This document shows, one piece after another, positions 1 through 12,400 of a stretch of DNA of 39,836 nucleotides (position 1 is the first letter of the stretch; each line of letters opens with the position of its first letter). A program made the position numbers and the translations under genes. Source of the stretch: Apostichopus californicus (taxonomy: Eukaryota > Echinodermata > Holothuroidea > Aspidochirotida > Stichopodidae); NCBI GenBank assembly GCA_020650975.1, contig JAIPMN010017869.1, positions 30,232 through 70,067 of the forward strand. The letters run 5' to 3'. Below the pieces are notes generated by a model. That model ran no database searches. It had not been told where the DNA came from and saw only the letters and a program-made list of their open reading frames with translations.

Positions 1-368
1 ATTGGGCAAGTTAAAATATGGAAGTTACATTTTATCCTCATAAAACAGGAAGATGGTGCTTGGGAAGAGTGGTGGTTGGGGGGGGGGGAGGGAGGGGAGG
101 GATGTTGTTTGAAGGGTATCCTAATTCTTTGATACCATGTCTTATCATTTGTGCAGGACTTTAATATAATTCAAAGCCTGGAATGACTTGTTTCAGTGAT
201 ACGGTCACAAGTTTGTCAACTTAAAAAAATGACTTTCCTGACCCAAAGGGCAAATTTCCAATAATTTGATTCTTACTGTGTCCTTTATGAACATTCATAT
301 CGTTCCTTGTGTGGGCAAGATGTCGTTTTCATGTTAATGGATATTTTTTTCCTTCTTATTATGGACAG
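1..368 (+). other. RIF1: RIF1 intron upstream of first visible exon
   Basis: Intronic sequence ending in a T-rich tract and the acceptor at 367-368. It contains a G-run block at about 70-103 (GGTTGGGGGG..., GGGAGGG), a potential G-quadruplex on the + strand. No coding similarity is seen. Confidence 0.6.
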
Positions 369-472
369 ATCTTTGCAGTACTATTTTGAAAACTGAAGAC
401 AAAAGCACATGTACAAGAGCGCTATGGTGTCTCTCACGGCAACAGTTGCCAGGCAGTGTAATTCAAAAGGAG
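369..472 (+). CDS. RIF1: RIF1 exon 1 of window (HEAT domain)
   Basis: Acceptor TGGACAG before 369 and donor GTAAGC after 472. The exon enters with 2 bases of a split codon and leaves in phase 0. It encodes a helix pair with TEDKSTCTRALWCLSRQ, matching the TRALWVISKQ helix of human RIF1 near residue 110. About 100 N-terminal residues must therefore be encoded upstream of the window. Confidence 0.85.
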
Positions 473-3400
473 GTAAGCTTTATATCTTTGTATGATTTGC
501 ATTAACATATTAGATTATGATTTTTCAGAGGAATATTTCTTGCTTTTTGAGTTAATCTCAGTCCTTTTTATATTCATAGTGAGTGTTTGCAGTTCAAGCG
601 AATTACGTGGGTTATTTATTCTGTGCATTTCTTTGAAAATGGAAAGCATAAAAACAAGAAAAGGGAACAAAACGAGAACTTTGCTCCATTCTTGGTACTC
701 TAATAATAACGGTAAAAAAGGAATAAAAAATGGAACCAAATAAGACCATAGCCTTATTCTTCATATTCGAAACCTATTTTCTCTTTCACAGCTTCACAAC
801 ATTCTGTGTGCAACAGAGCACGTATTGCAGAAGAACAAGTTTCAGTCCATGACCTCAGAGTATGAAGCTGTCAATTTACTCATAAGGTGAGTAAACAGTT
901 ATTTATTCCCACCAATGGTATTGATTCAACCATGGTTGGTTCTACCTTTAAATACCATATGCATGGAATAATTTAGTGTTCAAAGTTTGTGTCACTTATT
1001 AAATTCTATGCTTCCTGTGTTAAACTAAACAGACTGCTATACATTTTTAGACTTTTATTGCAACATGACCAGTTTGCAGAACATTTTGTCATTCGGTATA
1101 AATTATCCCCCGTATTGTCATTGACGTCAGTTTGGGCTAAGATCATTTTTGCTACTAATATATTTGCCACCCACAGAATACTCAAAGTCTTTAATAACTT
1201 ATATATGAAGTAATCATCTCTGAATTTAGTTTCAGGCATATTGTGTCTATATTTGAACACCAATGAGGTTACAGCTTCACTTTACCCTAGACTAGATAAG
1301 ATAATGTAATCTTTTGTGATGTTTTGACACCCAGTAGACACTCCTGGCTCTGCAAAGATCTATGTGTGAAGTTGACTTAGCAACTGCTGAAGAATTTCCC
1401 TTTTTCATGAAAAATAAATTAGACCTTAAAAGGTTATTCTGGTGACTCAAGTTTAACGTTGTTTGCCGCCAGAAAATCCAAATTCCATTTTGTAGCATTA
1501 TTCATAGCTTTCCTCTTTGCTCTATCATATTTGCCAGACGCATAATTTACCTTACATTTTAATTTAATTAATCTGACTTGTTCAAACTCGTCAAGTCTTT
1601 ATAAGAAATGAATAAATAGCTACAGTACAAGACATCTGTCCCGAGATTCCCTGGATATTAATTAATGTTTATTTCATAACAATGACTTTTAAATCCACAT
1701 AATTGGACAAACAACTTTGATGTTTGGTATTTAGGATAACCACAAATGCAAACTCAGTTGTCCAAAGTCATGTTTTTCAACATTATTTTTAATCAACACT
1801 TTTGTTTGTTTTTCATTTTATTTACAGACTTTTAGAACAATTACCAGATGTTATGAGTTGCCACACTACCAGATGGGCTCCACTTCTCTTCCCACTAACA
1901 GTCCACTCGGCGCACAAGATCAGGGAAAAGGCTCACCAGGCGATTCAACTTGCGATGCCGTCACTTAGAAAGCATCAATCAGAACTGGCGCCCTCTTTGG
2001 TCAGTTCCCTCAAGTCGACTATGTTAGTCGATATGGCGGAGTTGTTCTCGAACAAACAGGAGAGATATGTCCTACAAATGTGGAAACTTTGTGTTGAGTT
2101 ACTTGAAAAGGTAGGTCACCTTGAATGAGGGTCAATTCATAGAACTGATCAGCGATATTTACAGGGATGTAGTTTCTGCAAAAAAATGGGTGGAAGAAAC
2201 GTTACTTGACAGCATTGTTTATGAATATTTCTTATGAATATTTCTTTTTCAAATCATTTTGTTTTGGTCCTTATTTTCAGGCGCTTCACAAAGGTGGAAG
2301 TCTCATCAATTTGATGCTAAGAATTGTTGAGCAAGGATTCAAACATGGCTACCCAGAGATTAAAAGAGATTCTTTCGAGGCTTGGAAGGTTTTGATTGAC
2401 AACTTCACCCTTGATTTAGGTGAATATTAGACCTCTACTAAAACATTTGTTGCCATTTGATGAGATTTTACTTGCAAAGCAGTAAAATTAACCAGATGCT
2501 AGTATTGCTACTTTGAAGTATCTAGACTAGTAGTTCAGCACAACTCTAGCCCAAAGTAATAAGCTAACAAAACACTTCTGACTATGGCCGATGTGAGGAA
2601 CCTCGTAAAAATGATTTTTGTAGGCGAGAAGAAAGTGGAAAAAGGGAAGGCACTAACATACTGCAACTATTTGGTATCCAACAATTTTAAATGTGCATCA
2701 ACATGGCTGCCTCTGTTATAGCTAAGAACTTAGCTTGGTTTATGTAACATGACTGTAGTAACAGCCTAGGCCAAGGACATCATGAAACTGAGTAACAATC
2801 AACACACAAATTGGACAAGGAATTGATAAATAAGTGTTAGTCATTAACTATGAATATTGCAATGTAAAGAAACTTTCCTTCTTCTAGTCATTCACATAGT
2901 TATTTTCAAGCAGTGGTATCGTACTGTAGTTATGTTTTGCACTGTCACTTAGCAAGTATTACAATAACATAAGGCTTTATAGCTGTCTGGTTGTAATGCA
3001 TAGGCACTCTTTAGTCAAACAATAACTTTAACATCTATGCCTTGATTAGTTTCTTACGTTTTCTCCCTGTAATTTTATGTTTTCAGATGTTCTTAGTAAT
3101 GCCAAAAGATTGAAGCTTCTCATGCAGCCGTTCTTAGCCACAAGTACGAAGCAAGAATCGGTGGCTCTCGCTAAATTTGATGCTTGGTGGTATTTGTGTA
3201 CTGCCTTGGGTCCAAGGTTATCTTCAAACTTTGAAGTGGTAAGTTAACTGTTTTTTTTTTCAAATGACAGATATTTCTACTCTCCCTTTGTCCCAAAACT
3301 GTTTTGTTTTGTCTTGAATGCTGTCTGGCAGCCACCGCATTCATGATTGCAAACATATCATCTACTTCAGTTCCTCATTGGCTTGGTTTTAGGTGTTATG

Positions 3401-6400
3401 CAAATAATGACCGTTGGATCTAGGTTGCATAACATATGACTAACTGGTTTGTTAACCTTCCATGTCAAGTAGATTGAAGCATCTGGCTTATGAATATTGA
3501 ACGTGGATACTGAATATGTACGTTGGATACTGAATATGTACGTTGGATACTGAATATGTACGTTTGATACTGAATATGTACGTTGGATACTGAATATGCA
3601 TGTTCAATATATAATGTTTATGCTTTTGTTACAGGTTGTAGTACCATTACTTCAATTTTCTCTCGGTTTGACCAAACCTACTGGATATCCCTCTGCTGCT
3701 TCAACACCATCTGGCTCTCACAGACATCAAATGCAATCCATTCACTCAGGTAACATGAATATTCATAGCTTGCAACTACTTATCTAGTTGAAAGGTCACC
3801 ATTGTTAGTATATTTTAGTCAAGCAAACTGAATGCTGAATTGGTAACAAGGAACATTAGTGTCCAGTCTAGTCAAGTCATGGATATTGAGGTTATGTTAT
3901 ATTTGAATGTGTAACATGGTCGTTCAAAAGAAAGAAGAAAAAATTGTTCGTAAATGGGTTAAATGCCTATATTTTGCCAAGTAGTCCATGAGCTTGGAAT
4001 ATACTTCAGGGATTTCAGTTGGTAGCTTGGATACAAGTCACAGATTGGGGGAGGGTCAATAGGAGGAGGGTGGTCCCTTTTCAATATTACTTTCCAGAGT
4101 GCAAATATGCTAAATGGTGGCAACTTTTAACTTTTCAAGTCTGCCGGCTTCGTCCATCAAATCTTGTGAAGCCTTAAACTCATTCTTAAACATATTTCCT
4201 TTTCATATAATTAATATCTTTGCACATTTTACAGGATTATGGTAAACGATAGCTTGCATCTTTTGGTATTCTGCTACTGTAACTTCTTCTAAGAAAAAAG
4301 GCTTGAAATAACAAATTTGAAAGTCTTGATTTCCATTCAGGAGGTTACAAAGCCTTAGCGATGTCGAGCCCAGCGACGACCCCACGCATGAACTTGTCGT
4401 CGCCAAGCATGAGTTCTGATCCTTACAACTCACTCGTTCTAAGAGGCATCATAGTTCTTTGTAAGATGTTGACCAATCAGGATGTGTCAGTCAGTGATGA
4501 CAGACTACACTGCAAGATAAGTAGTGAGTATAAAAGCCTTGTATCTCTCTCCATTAGGGATCATGTCTCAAATGCAGGGCTGCAGATGAAGGGGGGGAGG
4601 GATAGGGAGGGGTTGGGTGTGGTGTGGTTTTCCCTTCCTTATTCTAGATTTACTTTTGCACAGTCTTTGTGAAGAAAACAATGAAATGAATGAATGTCTG
4701 AAAGTGTCACAATTTCAACATCAGCTTCTTCATTTCTTACAACTCCGATGTTGTAAGTTGAAGTGATTTGATCAGCTTCTCAATTAAAATTTTTATTACT
4801 CCGATCTAATATTTCATTACAAATTGGTCGTTTCTGTAAACTGAGAACCTTTCTCGTTGGATTTGATTATCGTTATGATAACATTTACTGGTGAGGATGC
4901 CAGGAGGGTGTGTGGTGGAGGGGGGGGGGGTGGGGTGAAGGATGGTTCATGAGGAGGTAAATAAAGATGCTAGGAGGAGGTGGGGAGGGGGTGGGGAGGG
5001 TGATTCATGAGGAGGTAGATAAAGATGCCAGGAGGGGGTGTGGTGGGGGTTAGTGAAGGGTGGTTCATGAGGTGGTAATTAAATATGACAGCAGATTTAA
5101 AACCATTTCTTTTACTTTACAGATTTGCTGCCAGCCTTGTCAATCCCTGTTTTATCAAAGGTTGCCATGGCGTTCATCAAGATAACTTCAAGCTTAATTC
5201 CCATAGTTTGCGATACCGTACAAGAGCATGGGAAGCTCATGGAAGGTGAGGATAGTTGACTGTTATGCTAATCATTTATTTTAGAAAACCCAGTTAATTA
5301 CGTTTAAGCGAATGGTTTAAAGGTTGTTTCCTTGGAAACATCGGGCTATTTAATGACACCTCATTCAAGAGGATGTTGTAAAAGGTGTGCATGTTGCTAC
5401 AGTCACTGTGCTATGAAAGACAATGTCCCAGGAATCATTGTGGAGTGCTAGCAATCATAAATATCATATTGACAATCTAAGAAAGACTCATTTGAAACTT
5501 TAATATAACCAAGAAGTATTTTTCTCTTGCATAATGCAGCAAAAAGTTGTAGTTGCATGCTAGAGAACTCTTCTCTGCTTATGATTCAAACTCTTTTGTC
5601 TCTTTTTTCCACCTGATGTAGATGAAATGTGTATCGAAATGTTTAGCGCCCTCACTCATCATGTGAAGAATGTGTTGGAAAACAGCAAAAAGCAGGACAA
5701 TGCAGAGATGTTTGGCTCCTTCCTTCACCACCTTCAGACTCTCATCAACGAGGTCGACATGGAACCGACTTCCCTCCTGGTGAGCACTTATTAATTTGTG
5801 CCGCATCAACCAATATTCAAAGCTTAAATTTATTAGAAGACTAAAATTCTATGCTATTATGCATTGTTGTGTAATGCGTAAAATACTTGTTTTTGGTGAC
5901 CATTTTCCTGCCCCAATCAAAATAATATCAAAATAAATTTCTCAATATAATTCCAATGCCAAATCATGTGTAGTTACTTCATTGCTCCATATATCTTAAT
6001 ACAAGTATTTGCCTTTGGTCACTAACTTCTGGCCAATGTTGACCAAAGTCACAAAGTAATACAGATAAAAAGATAGCAATAGATCAAACTGGCACACCTT
6101 TACCATGAAACATGAAACAAACGTGAACGTGAACAAACATGAAACAAACAAACATGAAACAAACAAACATGAAACAACTTCAACGAGTAAGAGATGATTT
6201 TATTTTGTTTCTCGTTCTCATTGCAGAAATTCATGTCCAGTTTGAAGTGTTTGCCTTTAAAGGTACTCAGCTCATCAGCATATCTCTCTGGAAGCGTCGG
6301 TTGTGTGCTGCATGTAAGTAGCAACATCTCCAATACTCTTCCAATTTATTGGGTTTTGACTGACAACGGGGGCTTTCCAGCACTTTAGCAAAGGGCACGC

Positions 6401-9400
6401 TCATATCTGTCCTACTGTGGGTAGTCTGTACTGTTAAACAATCTCTAAATTGAAGTAACTTTATCTTGTGAATGTGCTCACAAACTACAAACACTTCTTG
6501 ATGAACTTGCAGAGACAGAGAGCCAGGGAATTGACTGAGTTCAAGGTTCCACTCGTGCAGTTTCACCGATCGAAGAAACCTGCGTTAGACAACACAAGTT
6601 AGGGTGCTTAGAACAGTTAGTTTGTATGTATGTATGTATGTATGTATGTATGTATGTATGTATGTATGTATGTATGTATGTGTGGGTGTATGTATGTTTG
6701 ATGTATGTATGTATTTTTCATTCTCCCGCAAGCAAAAACTCGCGAAGAAGTCTCATTGGCTAATCAAAGCCGCAAGCTGACCGAAGTCAGTCTCTTAGAT
6801 TCATGATTATGAATTGTCAATTGTCAACAACTCTGTAACTGGACGACATACATTAATCTTGGAGTGACTCGAACTGGGGTGACTTGAGCTTGACTTATAT
6901 GTTTCAAAATGTTCTATGGATCTCTTCTTCAATTTTTACAAACAAAATACTACGAGAGATGAACTGATGTCACTGTTACAATCTGCACTTAAAGAGTGTA
7001 ACTTGCAGTTCTTTTGTGACATCGTAAGACGATTTATTTTGATTATTTGTGTTTTTCTGTAAATTTTCATCACAGGGAACTCCAACATTATTTCTTCTTG
7101 AGTTACTCCTTGGTCCTAAACTTGTCAAGTCATCCACAGAAGAAAGGTAAATTATCTTGGGAATCAATAAATTGTGTTCTTGTGAGACTGAATAGAGTCT
7201 TGGTGGTTGTGACTTTTATGAATAAATGTATTGATGAACACTGATATTTCAATATTGCTTACTATTGCACATATTCTTTATTGGGATAATAGCCATAGAT
7301 TATCAATGATATCTGTATTGTGAGTGTTATTGATTGATTGTACCAGGCATAGATATATTGATGAACACTGATATTTCAGTATTGATTACTATTGCACATA
7401 TTCTTTATTGGGTTAATAGCCGTATTTATCATGCATGATGCCAGTACAGTGTTATTGATTGATTGTATCCAGGCATAGATATATTGATGAACACTGATAT
7501 TTCAATATTGATTACTATTGCACATATTCTTTATTGGGGTAATAGCCACAGATTATCAATGATATCTGTATTGTGAGTGTTATTGATTGATTGTAACCAG
7601 GCATAGATATATTGATAAACACTGATATTTCAAAATTGATTATAATCAATTGCACATATTCTTTATTGGGTTAATAACCACAGATTATCAATGATATCTG
7701 TACAGTGTTATTGATTGATTGTAACCAGGCATAGATATATTGATAAGCACTGATATTTCAATATTGCCTAGCTACTATAGCACATCTGCTCTTAGGTTTA
7801 TATCTACATTGATTATCATTGATATACCTATGAGTGTTGATTGATTGATTGTAACCATGTATAGATAAAATTGATTAAAAATGATATTTTAGTATTGAAT
7901 ATTGAATATTGTATTTTTATTCTTTTATCAATCACTATTGATTATTGTATTTTTATTATTCTTTTATCAATCACTATTGATTATGATATTTAATAATTGC
8001 ATCAATATCATTCATTCTGTCAACAGGTACTTTATTCTTCTTGAGTACCTAATAGAATGCGGTGTTTCTAACCAAAGTTCTGTGTTAGGATTCACCAACT
8101 CTTACCTGGTACTCCTCGATAAAGCAGCAGCGGACCTTAGCAACAAGGAGATCGTCTGGAGAATGTGGAGTGCCTTAGCAACACCTCTTCTGGAGCACGT
8201 TCTTCAAGTAATTAATTTTTTACATCTTGATTTCAAATTTACCTTGAATTAAGGGGGGGCAGGGGGATTCCATTTAAGAACATAAAGAAAGCAATTGTGA
8301 GGAACTTAGAAAAACATCAATTTATTTGGTATAAATAAATCAGCTTAAACCCATTTGAGTGCAGAAATATCTGTGACATGTAGTTGGTTTCAGTAGTACT
8401 CTACATTATGGCAACCTGTTTTAATTTAAATCAACAAATTTTAAACTGCACCCATTCAGAAGTTTTGAGTCACACCTCTGGTCATCGATAAGATATATCT
8501 GATTTTAAACCTCAACACACATCTTTTGGAAGAAAAATGGAACACAGTTTAGCAATAGAATGATTTAAAGTGACAAAGAAATTAGCCATCATCAAACAGC
8601 TGAGACGTATTTTTCCATTTTGACAAATGTCAGAATTATGATGTTTCTTCATCTGCGAGAATGGAGACTCAAGCAAGTCTAAACCTGGCTTTTCAATCCT
8701 GGTATTTTTCTGTTCCTTTTACTATCATTTTACCTTGAAAGAGGAGCTTTTTTAAAAGTTTCCTTTGACCCTAGCAAATACTGAACATGTACCCTGTAAA
8801 AGCACTGTAATCTACGCCATATAAATATGCTAGCAGTTATCAAGAAAATCAAAAGGTTATGTTTTGCAGACCTGAAAAGAAGTTTATTCAGTACATATTA
8901 ACTTAGATTTTAACATGTATTGTTTGTTGCAGACAAATGAAGTTAACCAGGGCGATTCCTTTGAACATGACTTCAGCGCCTTGATTGCCTGTTTGCTCTT
9001 CCCTGTACAGAAGATTCTCCCGTTTGCTTTTCCTCTGGTATGTATAGCTCTCCCTCTTTAGTTTGAAAGCAATAAATTGAGATATATTGCAGATCTGAAC
9101 CTTTGACATTTCATCAGAAATTTATTCATCACAAATATACTTTTTTATTTGATTAAAATTAGATCAGCTGTTATTTTCTTACAAAGCCAGTTGGGAAAAT
9201 TCCTAATGCTAATACCACTCTATACTGTCCTCGCAGATGATGCTTTGAAGCACTCATACTGACAGTATGAACAGTTCCTAACCTTGATCCGATAGAAACA
9301 TGATATTCATACTGCTCATACTCTCAGTACGAATGCTTTGAAGCAGGGCATGAAGTGCAGTATAGATAGAATTTTCCCAAGGGGGGGGAGGGGTATGCAA

Positions 9401-12400
9401 AAAAGAGCCATTGAATAAGTAATCTTTGTTTCTTTATTCATCAGCAAACTACAAAAGCATTGTTGAAGACATGGACAGACCTGTATCAAGCTTTCTCGAG
9501 ATGCGCTGCCATGGTAACGACAGCTGAAGATAACCAATGCTGCCAAGATCTTTGCACCAAAATATGTTCTTTTGTCATTGATGGGCATTTAACTATGGTA
9601 TGTAAAGAATGCTTCCTTTTGCTCACTTGGGTTTGATTTTTCCCCTTCTTTTAGGGGAGGGTTCTTGAAAATTAGGTTTTAAGTTTCTTGGAAACTTCTT
9701 TAGATTTGATGTTGCTTGCTGGTTTTGCTTCTTTTTGTTTTGATGTGTTATCTTTCCATTTCAGAATCTTCCTTTTATGGAGGTCGTTTTTCACCTGTGT
9801 AAGGTTATGGTGGACAGTGTCGACTATTCATCGTACACCAATCAAAACACTGGAATGCAATGTGAGTAGTGGTTAGGACATCTAGGCTTAGTAATTAATG
9901 TCTACTGCCTAATATTACATTCTCATCTGCATCTTAGGACATCTGGGCTGGATTTGAAGGAATAAAGGAGGGTTTTCCACTTTTACTGCTGCTTTTAATC
10001 CTTTTAGCAGAATTGACATTAAGCAGTAATAACATTTGAGTTATGATATTAAACAAATAAATTTGGGCTATTTACTGGCTAAACGCAAGTGGATTTTGCC
10101 ATTTGCCAGTAGAAAAAGAAAAGGCACTGGCAATTTTCTGCCAGTAGACAGTCAAAGAATGAGCATGAAATTAATTTTGGGGTCTGATTGCTCAGAATTT
10201 AATTTAACAGTTTGCTAACAGATCCTTGCATCTGACTTTATTAAAAGTCCTTTTCATTTAGTAGAGGATAAAGGCCCACAAATATTATACTTAAATTATT
10301 TATATTCTCATAAAAATGCTTCACAGGATTTTCGAAATTTCCTAAATTATTCTCTCTTTGTTTTGTTTTTTCGTTCACAGCTCCCATTACTACTGTCAAG
10401 TGGAACAAAAGGAAACATAAGCCGCTCCGAAATTTATCTTCTCTTGTCAAATTGCTGAGTCACGTAATCATTGCTTTCCATAAGCACAGAAGCGATGAAA
10501 CCACATCAATTCTTGGTAAATCTGATCAGGTAAGATCTGTACATTTGCAAGATATTCTAGAATTGCTAATTGTCTACCTTTGTTACAGATGTAGAGTACA
10601 TATCGTGGGGGTGGGGGGGGGGGGGGTTGGGGGGAAGGGGAACAAGTCTGTTTCGTTCTAAAAACAATCCTACAGTTAATAAAATAATTTATTGCCCTAT
10701 TTGAGTCAGTACTAACGCATTCCATTTCCACGCTGCTTACAAGTATTTCTTTGTCACATTATTTCCAAATCTGCTATTATGATCCCCAAACTCATACAAA
10801 GTTGTAATGTTGTCTGCTATGCAATTGTTTGATCAAATATTGCAATCTTCTGCATTTATCTCTGGTGCATACACATGCCTCGGAAACCAGTTGCTTCAAT
10901 TTGGGATAACAACATACATGATTTGTTTTATTTTAACAGACATATCTGGCATCGTGGACTTCTATCGTTACGAATTGCTGTCACACCATCACAGCCCTCT
11001 TCTCCCACATCAGTAGGATGTCCCTTCTTCAGCAACTTATTGGAAAGCTGGCAAAGCCTCTGAGTGGTTTCTATGGCAACAACAATGGGTAGGTAGTGCT
11101 TTCCAGTCAACCTTTGGCATCGTAGAGCACCAAACTCATAAAATATGAAATTAAAAATATAAATATAAACTGAATACTGATGTGCCTCCTGAAACAGGTG
11201 GATTTTCTCAAGCTTCTTGAATATTTCATATTTCCATACCTTTATATATTCTGACATGTAATACAGTGGTTACCTAATATGCAGTTCAAGAAGTGAACTA
11301 ATGTTGAGTTATGTTATAAAGATTTTAGAAAACTTAATTGACAGCCCCCCACCCCCCAAAAATACTTTCACCAACAATGACCACTGAAATCAAAGTTAGT
11401 ATGTTTCATAAAGAAAATAGGTTAAAAAACAACTTGCATTTATTGTAAACCTCTTAGCTGGCTTAGTCCACCAAAGTTATTCATTTGTTTAACAATAGTG
11501 GATTCTTTTCTTTTAGCTTCCCTACATCCGATGTTTACAAAAACAACCTTCTGCCCAAACTGGATAAACTTTGGCAGGAGGTATTAATGGCGGTCCAGTC
11601 TCGATACCCAGGACCTTACGACTCAGAGGCTCTGGAGTTCTTTGAGCCGATTTTAGAAGCCACTTTAACCACTCCACACAGGTCCATCAGAAATCACACA
11701 TTACTCTTCTGGAATGCAACGTTTGCCAAAGCGACTTTGTTAAACTATTCTGACGGAATGAAGTAAGTTGATAATTGTAAAGAATGTAGGAGGGTTGCAA
11801 AAGACAACAATTGAAAAGTTAAACATAGCAGGTTTGGAATAATGTTTTCAAGAAATGTATAAGAATTGATAGGTCCTAAATGAAATGGATGACACCCTGG
11901 ATGTATCTTTGGTCATGTGTTAGAAAATTACTTGATATCATCCAAGTTTGAATTATCGCAAACAGTGTTGATAAATAAGTTTTTTGGTTTTTTTTGTGTG
12001 TTGAAATGTCATACATAACTAGCTTGCTTTGGCCAACATTTTGTCTGGGTTTTGGATGCTTTGGTTTCAATGGAAACAGGAAAGTAGTTGTAGCCTAAGT
12101 ACAATTTGGTGCCATGCTGTTTAATGTTTGTTTTTCTCTTTCCAATTGTTAGGATTTGTTTACAAAGAGTGAAAGAGAAAAGTGACATGACTCTACCTGA
12201 TTGGACGGATATTGACATCACAGAAGATGAATCTTGTTTGCCTGTGTCAGAGGTAAATAGTTTTTGCTTCCACAAGTACTTTTAGTTAGTTTCTTGTTAA
12301 CGTTAAGAGAATGCTATTATTTTCATCAAGTTTTGTGGGTTCCACGGGTAACTCTATAATTGAGGCATCATGAACTCTGGTTGTTTTCAAAATTAACTAA

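Noticed and set aside
6510-6600. Apparent extra RIF1 exon (sequence after CTTGCAG, with an open frame)
   Set aside because: No acceptable donor follows, and exons 10 and 11 already join in phase with the conserved GTP.LFL segment.
9226-9360. Inverted-repeat-like arrangement of CTCATACTGACAGTATGA and GATGCTTTGAAGCA words
   Set aside because: Only partial and short matches in mixed orientation; no TSD or conserved ends, so no element can be defined.
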